A stretch of DNA of 6,898 bases from positions 1 through 6,898 of the forward strand of contig JAICJW010000248.1 in NCBI GenBank assembly GCA_025928215.1, in the 5' to 3' direction. The notes under the pieces were generated by a model, which did no database searches, was not told the origin of the DNA, and was given only the letters and a program-made list of their open reading frames with translations. Shown here one piece after another: positions 1 to 6,276 of this stretch. Within the stretch, counting starts at the first letter, position 1, and each line of letters starts with the position of its first letter. The position numbers and the translations under genes were made by a program. The stretch is from Chloroflexia bacterium (GTDB taxonomy: Bacteria; Chloroflexota; Chloroflexia; Thermomicrobiales; JALYUS01).

Positions 1-769
1 GATCATCCAGGCGCTGAGCGGGTTGATGAGCGTTACCGGCGCGCAACAGGGGCCGCCGACGAAGGTCGGCATCCCGATCTCGGACATCGCGGCGGGGATG
101 TTCGCGGCATACGCGATCGTCGCGGCGCTCTTCCGGCGGGACCATGGCGGCGGCGGCGAATATATCGATACGTCGCTGCTCGGCGCGCTGGTGACGATGA
201 TGACCTACCACGCCGTGGACTACTTCATGACCGGCATGGTGCCCGGCCGCACCGGTAATGCGCACCCGATGATCTGCCCGTACGACACCTACCCGACGAA
301 GGACGGCTACGTCGTCATCGCGGTGGGCAACGACGGCCTCTGGGCGCGCTTCTGCCGCGTCCTCGGCTGGGAGCGATACATTTGTGACCCCCGCTACGCG
401 CACAACCCGAACCGCGTCGAGCGGTACGACGAGGTGACGGCGCTGGTGACCGAGCGGCTGCGCTGCATGACGACGGCGGAGGTCATCGCCGCGCTGGGTG
501 CGGCGGGGGTGCCGTGCGGCCCGATCCGGACGATCGACGAGGTCTTCGCCGACCCGCAGGTGCAATACGAGCGGCTCGCGCGCACGGTCCACCACCCGAC
601 GATCGGCGACGTCACCGTGCCGGGCTTCCCGTACCGGTTGGGCTCGGTCGATCTCGACGTGGCCTTGCCACCACCTCGGCTCGGTGAACACACGGATGCG
701 ATCCTCGAAGAAGCGGGATACGACTCGGAGGAAGTTGCGACGCTCCGCACGGCGGGGGCAGTCGCATGA
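1..769 (+). CDS. Family III (CaiB/BaiF-type) CoA-transferase, 5'-truncated
   Basis: This is the C-terminal part (about 255 residues; complete family members are about 400) of a family III CoA-transferase, a class that moves CoA between acyl-CoA and a free carboxylate through an enzyme-bound aspartyl-CoA thioester. The reading frame is open from base 2, giving IIQALSGLMSVTG, a typical mid-protein segment of the family, so the true start lies left of the window. The PISDIAAG motif follows; its Asp (codon 83-85) aligns with the catalytic Asp of the family (Asp152 of human alpha-methylacyl-CoA racemase, a relative). Further family hallmarks are the GGGEYIDTSLL segment, YDTYPTKDGYVVIAVGND, the GVPCGPIRTIDEVFADPQV stretch and a C-terminal LGEHTDAIL. 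The stop is TGA at 767-769. The substrate cannot be told from this fragment: the family includes formyl-CoA, carnitine, succinyl/malyl and mesaconyl-CoA enzymes as well as racemases. It is probably unrelated in function to the glycan genes downstream. Confidence 0.93.
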   Translation, partial: IIQALSGLMSVTGAQQGPPTKVGIPISDIAAGMFAAYAIVAALFRRDHGGGGEYIDTSLLGALVTMMTYHAVDYFMTGMVPGRTGNAHPMICPYDTYPTKDGYVVIAVGNDGLWARFCRVLGWERYICDPRYAHNPNRVERYDEVTALVTERLRCMTTAEVIAALGAAGVPCGPIRTIDEVFADPQVQYERLARTVHHPTIGDVTVPGFPYRLGSVDLDVALPPPRLGEHTDAILEEAGYDSEEVATLRTAGAVA

Positions 770-808
770 AAGGTGTATGGCCGGATGGCCTCGCAGGCAG
801 TTGGACGC

Positions 809-829
809 GGAGGCACTAGGGAAATGGAG
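809..829 (+). promoter_or_regulatory. Two competing ribosome binding sites for pfkA
   Basis: GGAGG at 809-813 stands 10 nt before an ATG at 824. GGAG at 826-829 stands 6 nt before an in-frame ATG at 836. Either ATG could be used, and the products differ by only four residues (MERT). The 836 start is preferred because it gives the standard N-terminus and the residue numbering of Bacillus PFK. The 824 start has the stronger core Shine-Dalgarno but a longer spacer. Confidence 0.5.
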
Positions 830-835
830 CGCACG

Positions 836-1804
836 ATGCGACGAATCGCGGTTCTGACCAGCGGGGGCGACGCTCCCGGTATGAATGCGGCGATCCGCGC
901 CGCAGTTCGCTGCGGCATCGCTGCCGGGGCGGAGATGTGGGGCGTTCGTAACGGCTATGCCGGGCTGATGGCCGGGGACATGGCGCCGCTCGATCTGCGC
1001 ACCGTCGGCGGCATCATCAACAGGGGTGGCACGATGCTCGGTACGAGCAGGCCGCCGGAAATGTATGAGGAGCCCGGGCAGCGGCTCGCCGTCGCACACC
1101 TCAACGAGCGCGATATCGAGGGGTTGGTGGTGATTGGCGGCAATGGCTCCCAATCGGGGTCGCTCGCGCTGCATCGCCTCGGCGTATCGGTCGTCGGGGT
1201 CGCATCGACGATCGATAACGACCTCGCGGTCGTCGATACGTCGATCGGCGTCGATACCGCGCTCAATACCGCGGTGGGGGCGGTGGATCGCCTGCGGGAT
1301 ACCGCGAGCAGCCACCATCGCGCCTTTGTCGTCGAGGTGATGGGGCGGCACTCCGGATATCTCGCTACGATGATTGCTCTTGCATCCGGCGCGGAGCAGG
1401 TACTGATCCCCGAGATGCCGACGACGACCCAGGCCGTGCTGGACCGCATACGCGAAGCGTATGCGGCGGGCAAGCCCCACTGTATCATTATCGCCGCCGA
1501 GGGGTCGCCCCTGCCCGCCGCCACGCTCCATGAGGAGATACGCCACCAGCATGCCGGTGTATACGAGACCCGGCTTGTCGTCCTCGGGCACGTCCAGCGC
1601 GGGGGGGCACCAACCGTATTCGATCGGCTCCTCGGCACACGGCTCGGTGCGGCGGCGGTCGATGCCCTCATCGCCGGGGAGCGAGCCATCCTTGCGGGCT
1701 TGGCCGGAGGGGCGATCCGCCATATCCCCCTTGGCGATGCTATCCAGCCGTGTATCAAGGTGGACGAGCGACTTTACCGGCTTGGCGAGACGCTTGCGCA
1801 GTAG
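836..1804 (+). CDS. pfkA: ATP-dependent 6-phosphofructokinase (short bacterial type)
   Basis: The product (322 residues; the family norm is about 320) phosphorylates fructose 6-phosphate to fructose 1,6-bisphosphate, the committed step of glycolysis, in the cytoplasm as a tetramer. From the ATG at 836 the numbering matches Geobacillus stearothermophilus PFK up to about residue 222: TSGGDAPGMN with Gly11, Arg21 and Arg25 of the effector site, INRGGTMLGTSR with Arg72, Gly104 (the ATP rather than PPi determinant), STIDND with catalytic Asp127, SSHHR with Arg162, EVMGR with Arg171, and Glu222. A three-residue insertion then shifts the LGHVQRGG motif (His252, Arg255). The oddity is Asn103 in GGNGS, where Asp normally helps bind Mg-ATP. 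Effector-site positions 54 and 214 also differ from the Lys/Arg pattern known in E. coli (Leu54, Pro214), so allostery may be altered. It begins 66 bp after the CoA-transferase; a 156-bp gap follows. An inactive or pyrophosphate-using paralogue is possible but less likely. Confidence 0.95.
   Translation: MRRIAVLTSGGDAPGMNAAIRAAVRCGIAAGAEMWGVRNGYAGLMAGDMAPLDLRTVGGIINRGGTMLGTSRPPEMYEEPGQRLAVAHLNERDIEGLVVIGGNGSQSGSLALHRLGVSVVGVASTIDNDLAVVDTSIGVDTALNTAVGAVDRLRDTASSHHRAFVVEVMGRHSGYLATMIALASGAEQVLIPEMPTTTQAVLDRIREAYAAGKPHCIIIAAEGSPLPAATLHEEIRHQHAGVYETRLVVLGHVQRGGAPTVFDRLLGTRLGAAAVDALIAGERAILAGLAGGAIRHIPLGDAIQPCIKVDERLYRLGETLAQ
1444..1466 (+). repeat. Perfect 10-bp inverted repeat with GAA loop inside pfkA
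   Basis: CCGCATACGC at 1444-1453 and GCGTATGCGG at 1457-1466 are exact reverse complements separated by GAA (1454-1456). The centre, GCGAAGC (1452-1458), is the heptamer known from in vitro DNA studies as an exceptionally stable mini-hairpin. It lies in codons for residues 203-210 (DRIREAYA) of the phosphofructokinase. The structure is plainly present; a function is not shown, and amphipathic-helix coding in GC-rich DNA can create such symmetry by chance. Confidence 0.75.
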
Positions 1805-1826
1805 GCGTCGCGTGACACGTTTCTCG

Positions 1827-1853
1827 TTCGCGATACTGTGACCTATTTATAAC
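1827..1853 (+). promoter_or_regulatory. Possible promoter for ugd and the glycan genes
   Basis: TATAAC at 1848-1853 matches the sigma-70 type -10 consensus at five of six positions and lies in the most AT-rich patch of the window (1834-1880), just after pfkA. No convincing -35 box stands at the right distance; the best is TTCGCG at 1827-1832, with a short 15-nt spacer and three matches. If used, it would give a leader of about 100 nt containing the 1906-1920 hairpin. This is weak evidence, based on composition, gap length and position. Confidence 0.22.
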
Positions 1854-1935
1854 TTTCGACCCACATATCCACACAGATTTGTAACGCTCGGCGCGATACG
1901 CTTCTCCCTATGGAATAGGGTCATTTCGACACACG
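1854..1935 (+). repeat. Direct repeat TTTCGACnCAC flanking the ugd leader
   Basis: TTTCGACCCAC at 1854-1864 and TTTCGACACAC at 1924-1934 match at 10 of 11 positions, with starts exactly 70 bp apart. They bracket the 1906-1920 hairpin and sit between pfkA and ugd. A pair of regulator-binding sites is possible, but two short copies alone do not establish this. Confidence 0.3.
1906..1920 (+). promoter_or_regulatory. Hairpin or small palindrome upstream of ugd
   Basis: CCCTAT (1906-1911) and ATAGGG (1915-1920) are exact reverse complements around GGA, 40 bp before the ugd start codon. The following bases (TCATTTCG) are only mildly T-rich, so it is a poor intrinsic terminator for pfkA. It could instead be an operator palindrome or a leader-RNA hairpin. 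No other terminator is visible in the pfkA-ugd gap apart from a weak 5-bp stem, 1808-1812 with 1829-1833. Confidence 0.35.
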
Positions 1936-1960
1936 CTTTCGGCGGGATTGGCGGCACATC

Positions 1961-3322
1961 ATGCGGAACATTGCGGTCGTTGGTACGGGATACGTGGGGC
2001 TCTGCACAGCGGCAACGTTCGCCCACGCCGGGAATCGCGTCGTTGGAGTGGATGTCGATGCCGAGAAGATCGCGCGCCTCACGGCGGGTGAATCGCCGAT
2101 CTTCGAGCCGGGGCTGGCGCAGTTGCTGCGAGAGCATTGGCGGACCGGGCGGCTTGCGTTCACGACAGACTATGCCGACGCGATCCCTGCGGCCGACTTC
2201 GTCTTCATCTGCGTCGACACACCGACCGGGGCGAACGGTGGCGCGGATCTGCACCATGTCCGCGCGGCGGCGGGTAGTATCGCCCGCGCACTCGATCCCG
2301 GCCACCGGACAATCGTCATCGACAAAAGCACGATGCCGGTCGGGAGCGGCGAGGCGATTGCCGCAATCCTGCACGAGGCATCACGCGCCGACGCTCCGTT
2401 CGCGGTGGTCTCCAACCCCGAGTTCCTCCGCGAAGGATCGGCGCTACACGACGCATTCCATCCCGATCGGGTCGTGATCGGTTCCGGCGATCCCGCAGTG
2501 ACTGCGGCGGTGGCGGCGCTGTACGAGCCGTTCGGCGCCCCGATTTACCGCACGAGTCTGCGTGCGGCAGAGATGATCAAGTACGCATCGAACGCGATGC
2601 TGGCGACGCGTATTTCATTCATGAGCGAGATCGCGCATATCTGCGACGGTCTCGGCGTTGATGTCCGCGAGGTCGCGACGGGGATGGGGATGGACACGCG
2701 GATCGGCCCGCAGTTCCTTAAGGCAGGTATCGGCTTCGGCGGTTCTTGCTTTCCCAAGGATGTCAAAGCGCTCGCCTTCATGGCCGAGGAGGCTGAATAC
2801 ACGCCGCAACTCCTGCACGCCGTGCTCGAGATCAATCGAGAAGCGCGACGTAGCTTCGTGCGCAAGATCAGCCATCTCGTGGGCGACATCGAGGGGGCGA
2901 CGATTGCAGTGTGGGGGCTCGCGTTCAAACCGGACACCGACGATCTGCGCGAGGCGCCATCGCTCGATATCATCCGCGACCTCCTCTCCCGTGGAGCGAC
3001 CGTGCGCGCCTTCGATCCCGTAGCGATGGAGGCCGCACGCCGGGTGCTGCCGGAGGTCGTTTACTGCGCCGATCTATACCAGGCGGCCACTGGCGCCGAC
3101 GCCGTGGCACTCATCACCGAATGGGACACCTTCCGTGCGCTTGATTTCGCTCTGGTCCGGTCGGTGATGCGCGGCCAGGTCTTCGTGGATGGCCGCAACC
3201 AGTTCGATCCGACAGCGATGGCAGCGCTCGGCTTCACGTACCGTGGTGTTGGGGTGTCGCTCGTACAGGTGGCCTCCCTCGCGGACGCCGGGGTGCCGGT
3301 GCCAGCGCCGGTATCCGTTTAG
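1961..3322 (+). CDS. ugd: UDP-glucose 6-dehydrogenase
   Basis: This cytoplasmic enzyme oxidises UDP-glucose to UDP-glucuronate with two NAD+, supplying uronic acid for capsules, exopolysaccharides or derived sugars. The 453-residue product has the whole family pattern. There is an N-terminal Rossmann fold with VVGTGYVGL (residues 6-14), VDTPTG (85-90), DKSTMPVGSG (121-130) and SNPEFLREGSA (151-161). The central domain has Lys207 and Asn211 in IKYASNA and the catalytic Cys263 (codon 2747-2749) with Asp267 in GFGGSCFPKD. The C-terminal UDP-binding domain has KPDTDDLREAPS (323-334), the ITEWDTF segment near 385-391 and VDGRNQFDP (409-417). Length and motifs indicate an intact enzyme. The ATG at 1961 gives the canonical start just before the NAD-binding loop; upstream GGCGG (1951-1955) is only a weak Shine-Dalgarno. 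GDP-mannose dehydrogenase is related, but the motif set fits Ugd better. The gene is 17 bp from the synthase-hydrolase gene, which suggests co-transcription and a shared role in surface glycan production. Confidence 0.95.
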   Translation: MRNIAVVGTGYVGLCTAATFAHAGNRVVGVDVDAEKIARLTAGESPIFEPGLAQLLREHWRTGRLAFTTDYADAIPAADFVFICVDTPTGANGGADLHHVRAAAGSIARALDPGHRTIVIDKSTMPVGSGEAIAAILHEASRADAPFAVVSNPEFLREGSALHDAFHPDRVVIGSGDPAVTAAVAALYEPFGAPIYRTSLRAAEMIKYASNAMLATRISFMSEIAHICDGLGVDVREVATGMGMDTRIGPQFLKAGIGFGGSCFPKDVKALAFMAEEAEYTPQLLHAVLEINREARRSFVRKISHLVGDIEGATIAVWGLAFKPDTDDLREAPSLDIIRDLLSRGATVRAFDPVAMEAARRVLPEVVYCADLYQAATGADAVALITEWDTFRALDFALVRSVMRGQVFVDGRNQFDPTAMAALGFTYRGVGVSLVQVASLADAGVPVPAPVSV

Positions 3323-3339
3323 GCTACGCGGGGACGGCG

Positions 3340-6174
3340 ATGAAGACGCGCGAGCGGTCCACGCAGGTCATCGTACGGCGGGGAGCGGATCCCGTCTGCG
3401 TTGAGAAGCTTCCGATCTTCAGTACCTCGCAACGCGCGCAGTATGCCGCCCTGGTGTTCCTGTTCGTCGCAGCGAATCTCGTCTTCTGGGTGTGGTGGCT
3501 GCAGCCGACACACTGGGGCGAGCGGGCGCTCTTCTTCTCGATGGTTGTCTGTCTCTTCTATCAGGCGACCATCCTTCCCGGCGTCTATCTCTTTTTCCTC
3601 GGCTGGATGCGCAGACCGAGGCACATCATAGCCCCACCAGCCGTGAAGGTGGCGATGATCTCGCTGACTGTACCGGGTAGTGAGAGCCCCGCTATCGTGC
3701 GCACGCAACTGGAGGCGATGCTTCGCGTCGGCTATCCCCACGACAGCTGGATCCTCGTGGACAAGGTTCATTCGCCCGAGATCGAAGCGATGGCGACGTC
3801 CCTCGGCGCGCGCTACTTCAGCCGCCATGACCGTGCGACATGGGGGGATTTGGTTGACGACTGGAACCAGCCCGAGGCGCCTTTCAAAGCGAAGACAAAG
3901 GCGGGTAACGTCAACGCCTGGTTGGACGCGATGAACCGGTGCGGCATTACATATGACTACTTTACCCAACTCGACATCGACCACATCCCTGTCCCGGAGT
4001 ATTTGGACAAGGTGCTCGGCTACTTCGCCGACCCGAAGATCGCCTGGGTGCAGGCCCCCTCGGTCTATGGCGGGTTCGATTTCTGGACCGCCCGTGGCTC
4101 GGCGGAGCAGGAATTGGTGCTCCAAGGGCCGCTCCAGTCCGGCTTCTACGGTTTCTCCGGCACGCCGTTCCTGATCGGCTCGCACAGCACATACCGTATG
4201 ACGGCGGTCCTGGAGATCGGCGGCTTCCAACCGACACGGGCGGAGGACCACCTCGACACTGTCGTGCTCGCCGCCCACGGCTATGAGGGCGTGTTCCTTC
4301 CCGAGGTGATCGCGACGGGGAACGGTCCGGAGAGCTTCGAGACCTACCTCGGCCAGCAGTTCGCCTGGGCATACAGCATGATCACGGTGATGTTGCACTA
4401 CACTCCCCACCTGGTCCGCCGCTACACCTTCCGGCAGGCGATCCAGTTCCTCTTTGTGCAGACGTGGTACGCCCTGTGGAGTGTGACGACCCTCATCATG
4501 TTCCTTCTGCCGGCAATCGCCCTCGTCTTCGATACATCCATCAGCCACGTAGATCTTCTGGAGTTCCTCGCGTTCAGTGTACCGCTCGCCGCCATTGCGC
4601 TGGCGATCTGGTGGTGGAGCAGGAAATGGTTCCATCCGCACGGGATCTTGCTCAGTTGGCGCGGCATCGCCTTGCAGGTCGCTCGCTGGCCGGTCGTCCT
4701 CTCCGCGCTCGTCCAAGTACTCCTCCGGCGGGAGAAGCCGTACATGATCACCCCGAAAGGTGTGGAACGCCAGGAGGACCGGAGAATCTCCCTCGTCCCA
4801 GGCATCCCGTTCATGGTGCTCCTCGCGGCGATGCTTGGTGCGAGTTGGTACTTCCTACTCGTCACCGGTCGTGGGGAGGCGCAGGGCTATCTGCTCTTCA
4901 CGCTGATTGGCGCCTTTGAAATCTGTCGGATCTTCGTGATCGTGATCGGCGAGGATCAGCGGCGCCTGCACCAGCAGGGAGTGCGGCTCATGCGCGCCAT
5001 CCGGATTCGTGCGAGCTTGATCCTGACCGTGGCGGCAGGGATACTGGTGGTGAGTGTAACAGGTGTCATCTCTGCTGGGCGCATCGGGGAAGCGGTGTTC
5101 TATTACGAGCGGCACCGTCCTGCTATCAGTGATGCTGGGCCAGTTGACCTCGGCCCGCCTCTGGCAACGTCGATTGGTACACCGGCGATGCAAGTGCCCC
5201 CACCGACCGATGCCCTGACATCGGTCGCCGTCATCACGACACCAACAGCGAGCCTTCCTGCCTCTCTCGCCCCTATAGCCCCGCCCGCCGCACGAGCGAC
5301 ATCTACCGCCGTGCCGCCCATACCTGTCGTCGCCATTCCCATGGATCGCCGGCTGTTCGGTGTGTACGATCCCGAATCAAGCGCCTTCGCTGATGTGCCG
5401 CTCGACATCGAGCACGACTATATCTCGTGGGATCGCGCGGACCTCATCTATCAAACCATCGGCGCGATACGCGCGCGCGCGCACATTCCGTTGCTGACAA
5501 TCGAGCCATGGACGACGGCGTCCGGCGATGCGGCAAACGTCCTCGCCGATACTGCGGCCGGACGCAATGATGACCTGATCCGCCAGGATGCGTTCGCCAT
5601 CCGGGCGCAGGCGCCGCAGCCGGTCATCATCGCCTTCGCGCACGAAATGGACCTCGTCGGCAACTACCCGTGGTCCGTCGCGGACAGCGACCTGTATATA
5701 CGCGCCGATCGGCACTACGTAGATGTCTTCCGTGCAGCGGGCGTACAGAATGTGCTCTGGGTCTGGTCCCCTGCGGGGAACCCGAACGCGCTGGCGTACT
5801 TTCCGGGTGCGGACTATGTGACGTGGATCGGCGTGACCGTGCTCGAGTACCGCGCGTGGGACATCCGCTTCGGCGCCGAACATGCGTTGTCCTTCGACGA
5901 TCTGTTTGGCCCAAAGTATGCGCTTCTCAGCTCCCTGGACAAGCCAATCCTCATCACCGAACTGGGGGTGGCGGGCGACCCAGTATTCCAAGAGCAGTGG
6001 ATGCAGGGGGTATCGCAGGCCGCGGATTCGTACCCGCTTCTCCGGGGCATTATCTACTTCAACGCGATCAATGCATCGAATGCCTGGATGGGCGATCGTC
6101 CCGATTTTCACATCGTCCCCGCGCTTATACCACGTGATGTGATCGCTCCCGCTCCACCGCCCAAAGGGCGATAG
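3340..6174 (+). CDS. Membrane GT2 polysaccharide synthase fused to a GH26-like hydrolase
   Basis: This 944-residue fusion probably polymerises and exports a beta-linked glycan and cuts it outside. Hydrophobic helices at about 36-54 and 63-90 precede a cytosolic GT2 domain (about 103-355). That domain has a donor-site Asp141, KAGNVNAW (187-194), LDIDH with Asp212/Asp214, a GSHSTYR acceptor segment (280-286), AED (301-303, catalytic-base position) and QQFAW (339-343), a variant of the QxxRW motif lacking its Arg. More helices follow (about 367-397, 404-427, 487-508, 514-537, 557-580), with an interfacial helix at 439-463 and YMITPKG (468-474), which resembles the BcsA gating loop. No PilZ domain is seen. 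A Pro/Ala/Thr-rich linker (about 597-668) leads to a GH26-like domain (670-930) with AHEMD (acid/base Glu769), VLWVWSP, YVTWIGV and ITELG (nucleophile Glu874). Helix count places the hydrolase outside the membrane. GGGGA at 3330-3334, 5 nt before the ATG, serves as Shine-Dalgarno. The product could be a mannan, mixed-linkage glucan or another beta-glycan; the sequence does not decide. Confidence 0.9.
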   Translation: MKTRERSTQVIVRRGADPVCVEKLPIFSTSQRAQYAALVFLFVAANLVFWVWWLQPTHWGERALFFSMVVCLFYQATILPGVYLFFLGWMRRPRHIIAPPAVKVAMISLTVPGSESPAIVRTQLEAMLRVGYPHDSWILVDKVHSPEIEAMATSLGARYFSRHDRATWGDLVDDWNQPEAPFKAKTKAGNVNAWLDAMNRCGITYDYFTQLDIDHIPVPEYLDKVLGYFADPKIAWVQAPSVYGGFDFWTARGSAEQELVLQGPLQSGFYGFSGTPFLIGSHSTYRMTAVLEIGGFQPTRAEDHLDTVVLAAHGYEGVFLPEVIATGNGPESFETYLGQQFAWAYSMITVMLHYTPHLVRRYTFRQAIQFLFVQTWYALWSVTTLIMFLLPAIALVFDTSISHVDLLEFLAFSVPLAAIALAIWWWSRKWFHPHGILLSWRGIALQVARWPVVLSALVQVLLRREKPYMITPKGVERQEDRRISLVPGIPFMVLLAAMLGASWYFLLVTGRGEAQGYLLFTLIGAFEICRIFVIVIGEDQRRLHQQGVRLMRAIRIRASLILTVAAGILVVSVTGVISAGRIGEAVFYYERHRPAISDAGPVDLGPPLATSIGTPAMQVPPPTDALTSVAVITTPTASLPASLAPIAPPAARATSTAVPPIPVVAIPMDRRLFGVYDPESSAFADVPLDIEHDYISWDRADLIYQTIGAIRARAHIPLLTIEPWTTASGDAANVLADTAAGRNDDLIRQDAFAIRAQAPQPVIIAFAHEMDLVGNYPWSVADSDLYIRADRHYVDVFRAAGVQNVLWVWSPAGNPNALAYFPGADYVTWIGVTVLEYRAWDIRFGAEHALSFDDLFGPKYALLSSLDKPILITELGVAGDPVFQEQWMQGVSQAADSYPLLRGIIYFNAINASNAWMGDRPDFHIVPALIPRDVIAPAPPPKGR

Positions 6175-6186
6175 CCGGGAGGTGCC

Positions 6187-6224
6187 AGAACGTTGCCCCG
6201 TCACTGCAACGAGGGCGTTCTTTT
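6187..6224 (+). terminator. Probable intrinsic terminator with an alternative hairpin
   Basis: AGAACG (6187-6192) pairs with CGTTCT (6216-6221), and CCC (6196-6198) with GGG (6213-6215) across a 3-nt bulge; a four-base T run ends the structure. It begins 12 bp after the fusion gene's stop. Within it, CGTTGC (6191-6196) and GCAACG (6206-6211) form a perfect 6-bp stem with a 9-nt loop that shares bases with the terminator stem, so the two folds exclude each other. The short T run suggests partial termination, which would let some transcripts reach rmlA. Confidence 0.5.
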
Positions 6225-6265
6225 GCCCGGGATGCGCGGACGCTGAAGCGATCGGTCGTGAAGAC

Positions 6266-6270
6266 AGGAG
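6266..6270 (+). promoter_or_regulatory. Ribosome binding site of rmlA
   Basis: AGGAG lies 6 nt before the ATG at 6277. It is the clearest Shine-Dalgarno in the window and fixes the start of the truncated gene. No promoter-like boxes are evident in the 102-bp gap, so rmlA is probably read through from upstream. Confidence 0.7.
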
Positions 6271-6276
6271 CGTAGG

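Noticed and set aside
128..184. Apparent loss of a catalytic Asp in the CoA-transferase (IDTSLLGAL where relatives may have an acidic residue)
   Set aside because: The catalytic Asp of this family aligns with the PISDIAAG motif, where Asp is present at 83-85; the later position is variable in the family.
1808..1833. TCGCG...CGCGA stem just after the pfkA stop as a terminator
   Set aside because: It is only 5 bp with a 16-nt loop and no T run follows.
3319..4716. Long open frame (465 codons) on the - strand opposite ugd's end and the GT2 domain
   Set aside because: It has no recognisable motif, is dominated by Arg/Glu/Asp/His as expected of an antisense frame of a GC-rich gene, and lies wholly opposite an unambiguous GT2 coding sequence.
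5341..5343. ATG at the linker-GH26 junction as a separate start for a free hydrolase
   Set aside because: No Shine-Dalgarno lies upstream and the product would lack a signal peptide; fusion to the membrane part explains export better.
5471..5482. (GC)6 alternating run, a possible Z-DNA tract or slippage site
   Set aside because: It is short and in frame, encoding alternating Arg and Ala codons in a helix; such runs are expected in DNA this GC-rich.
5704..5713. Perfect palindrome GCCGATCGGC
   Set aside because: It is a 10-bp loopless palindrome inside coding sequence; GATC-centred palindromes like this are common in GC-rich DNA and nothing else marks it.
5765..5782. Triloop stem GGTCCCC-TGC-GGGGA-A-CC in the GH26 coding region
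   Set aside because: Only 5 bp are uninterrupted and it sits in codons for the conserved WSPAGNP segment; chance is sufficient.
5377..6204. Open frame (275 codons) on the - strand opposite the GH26 domain
   Set aside because: Same reasons: it is antisense to a clear catalytic domain, has shadow-like composition, and has no independent domain or convincing ribosome binding site.
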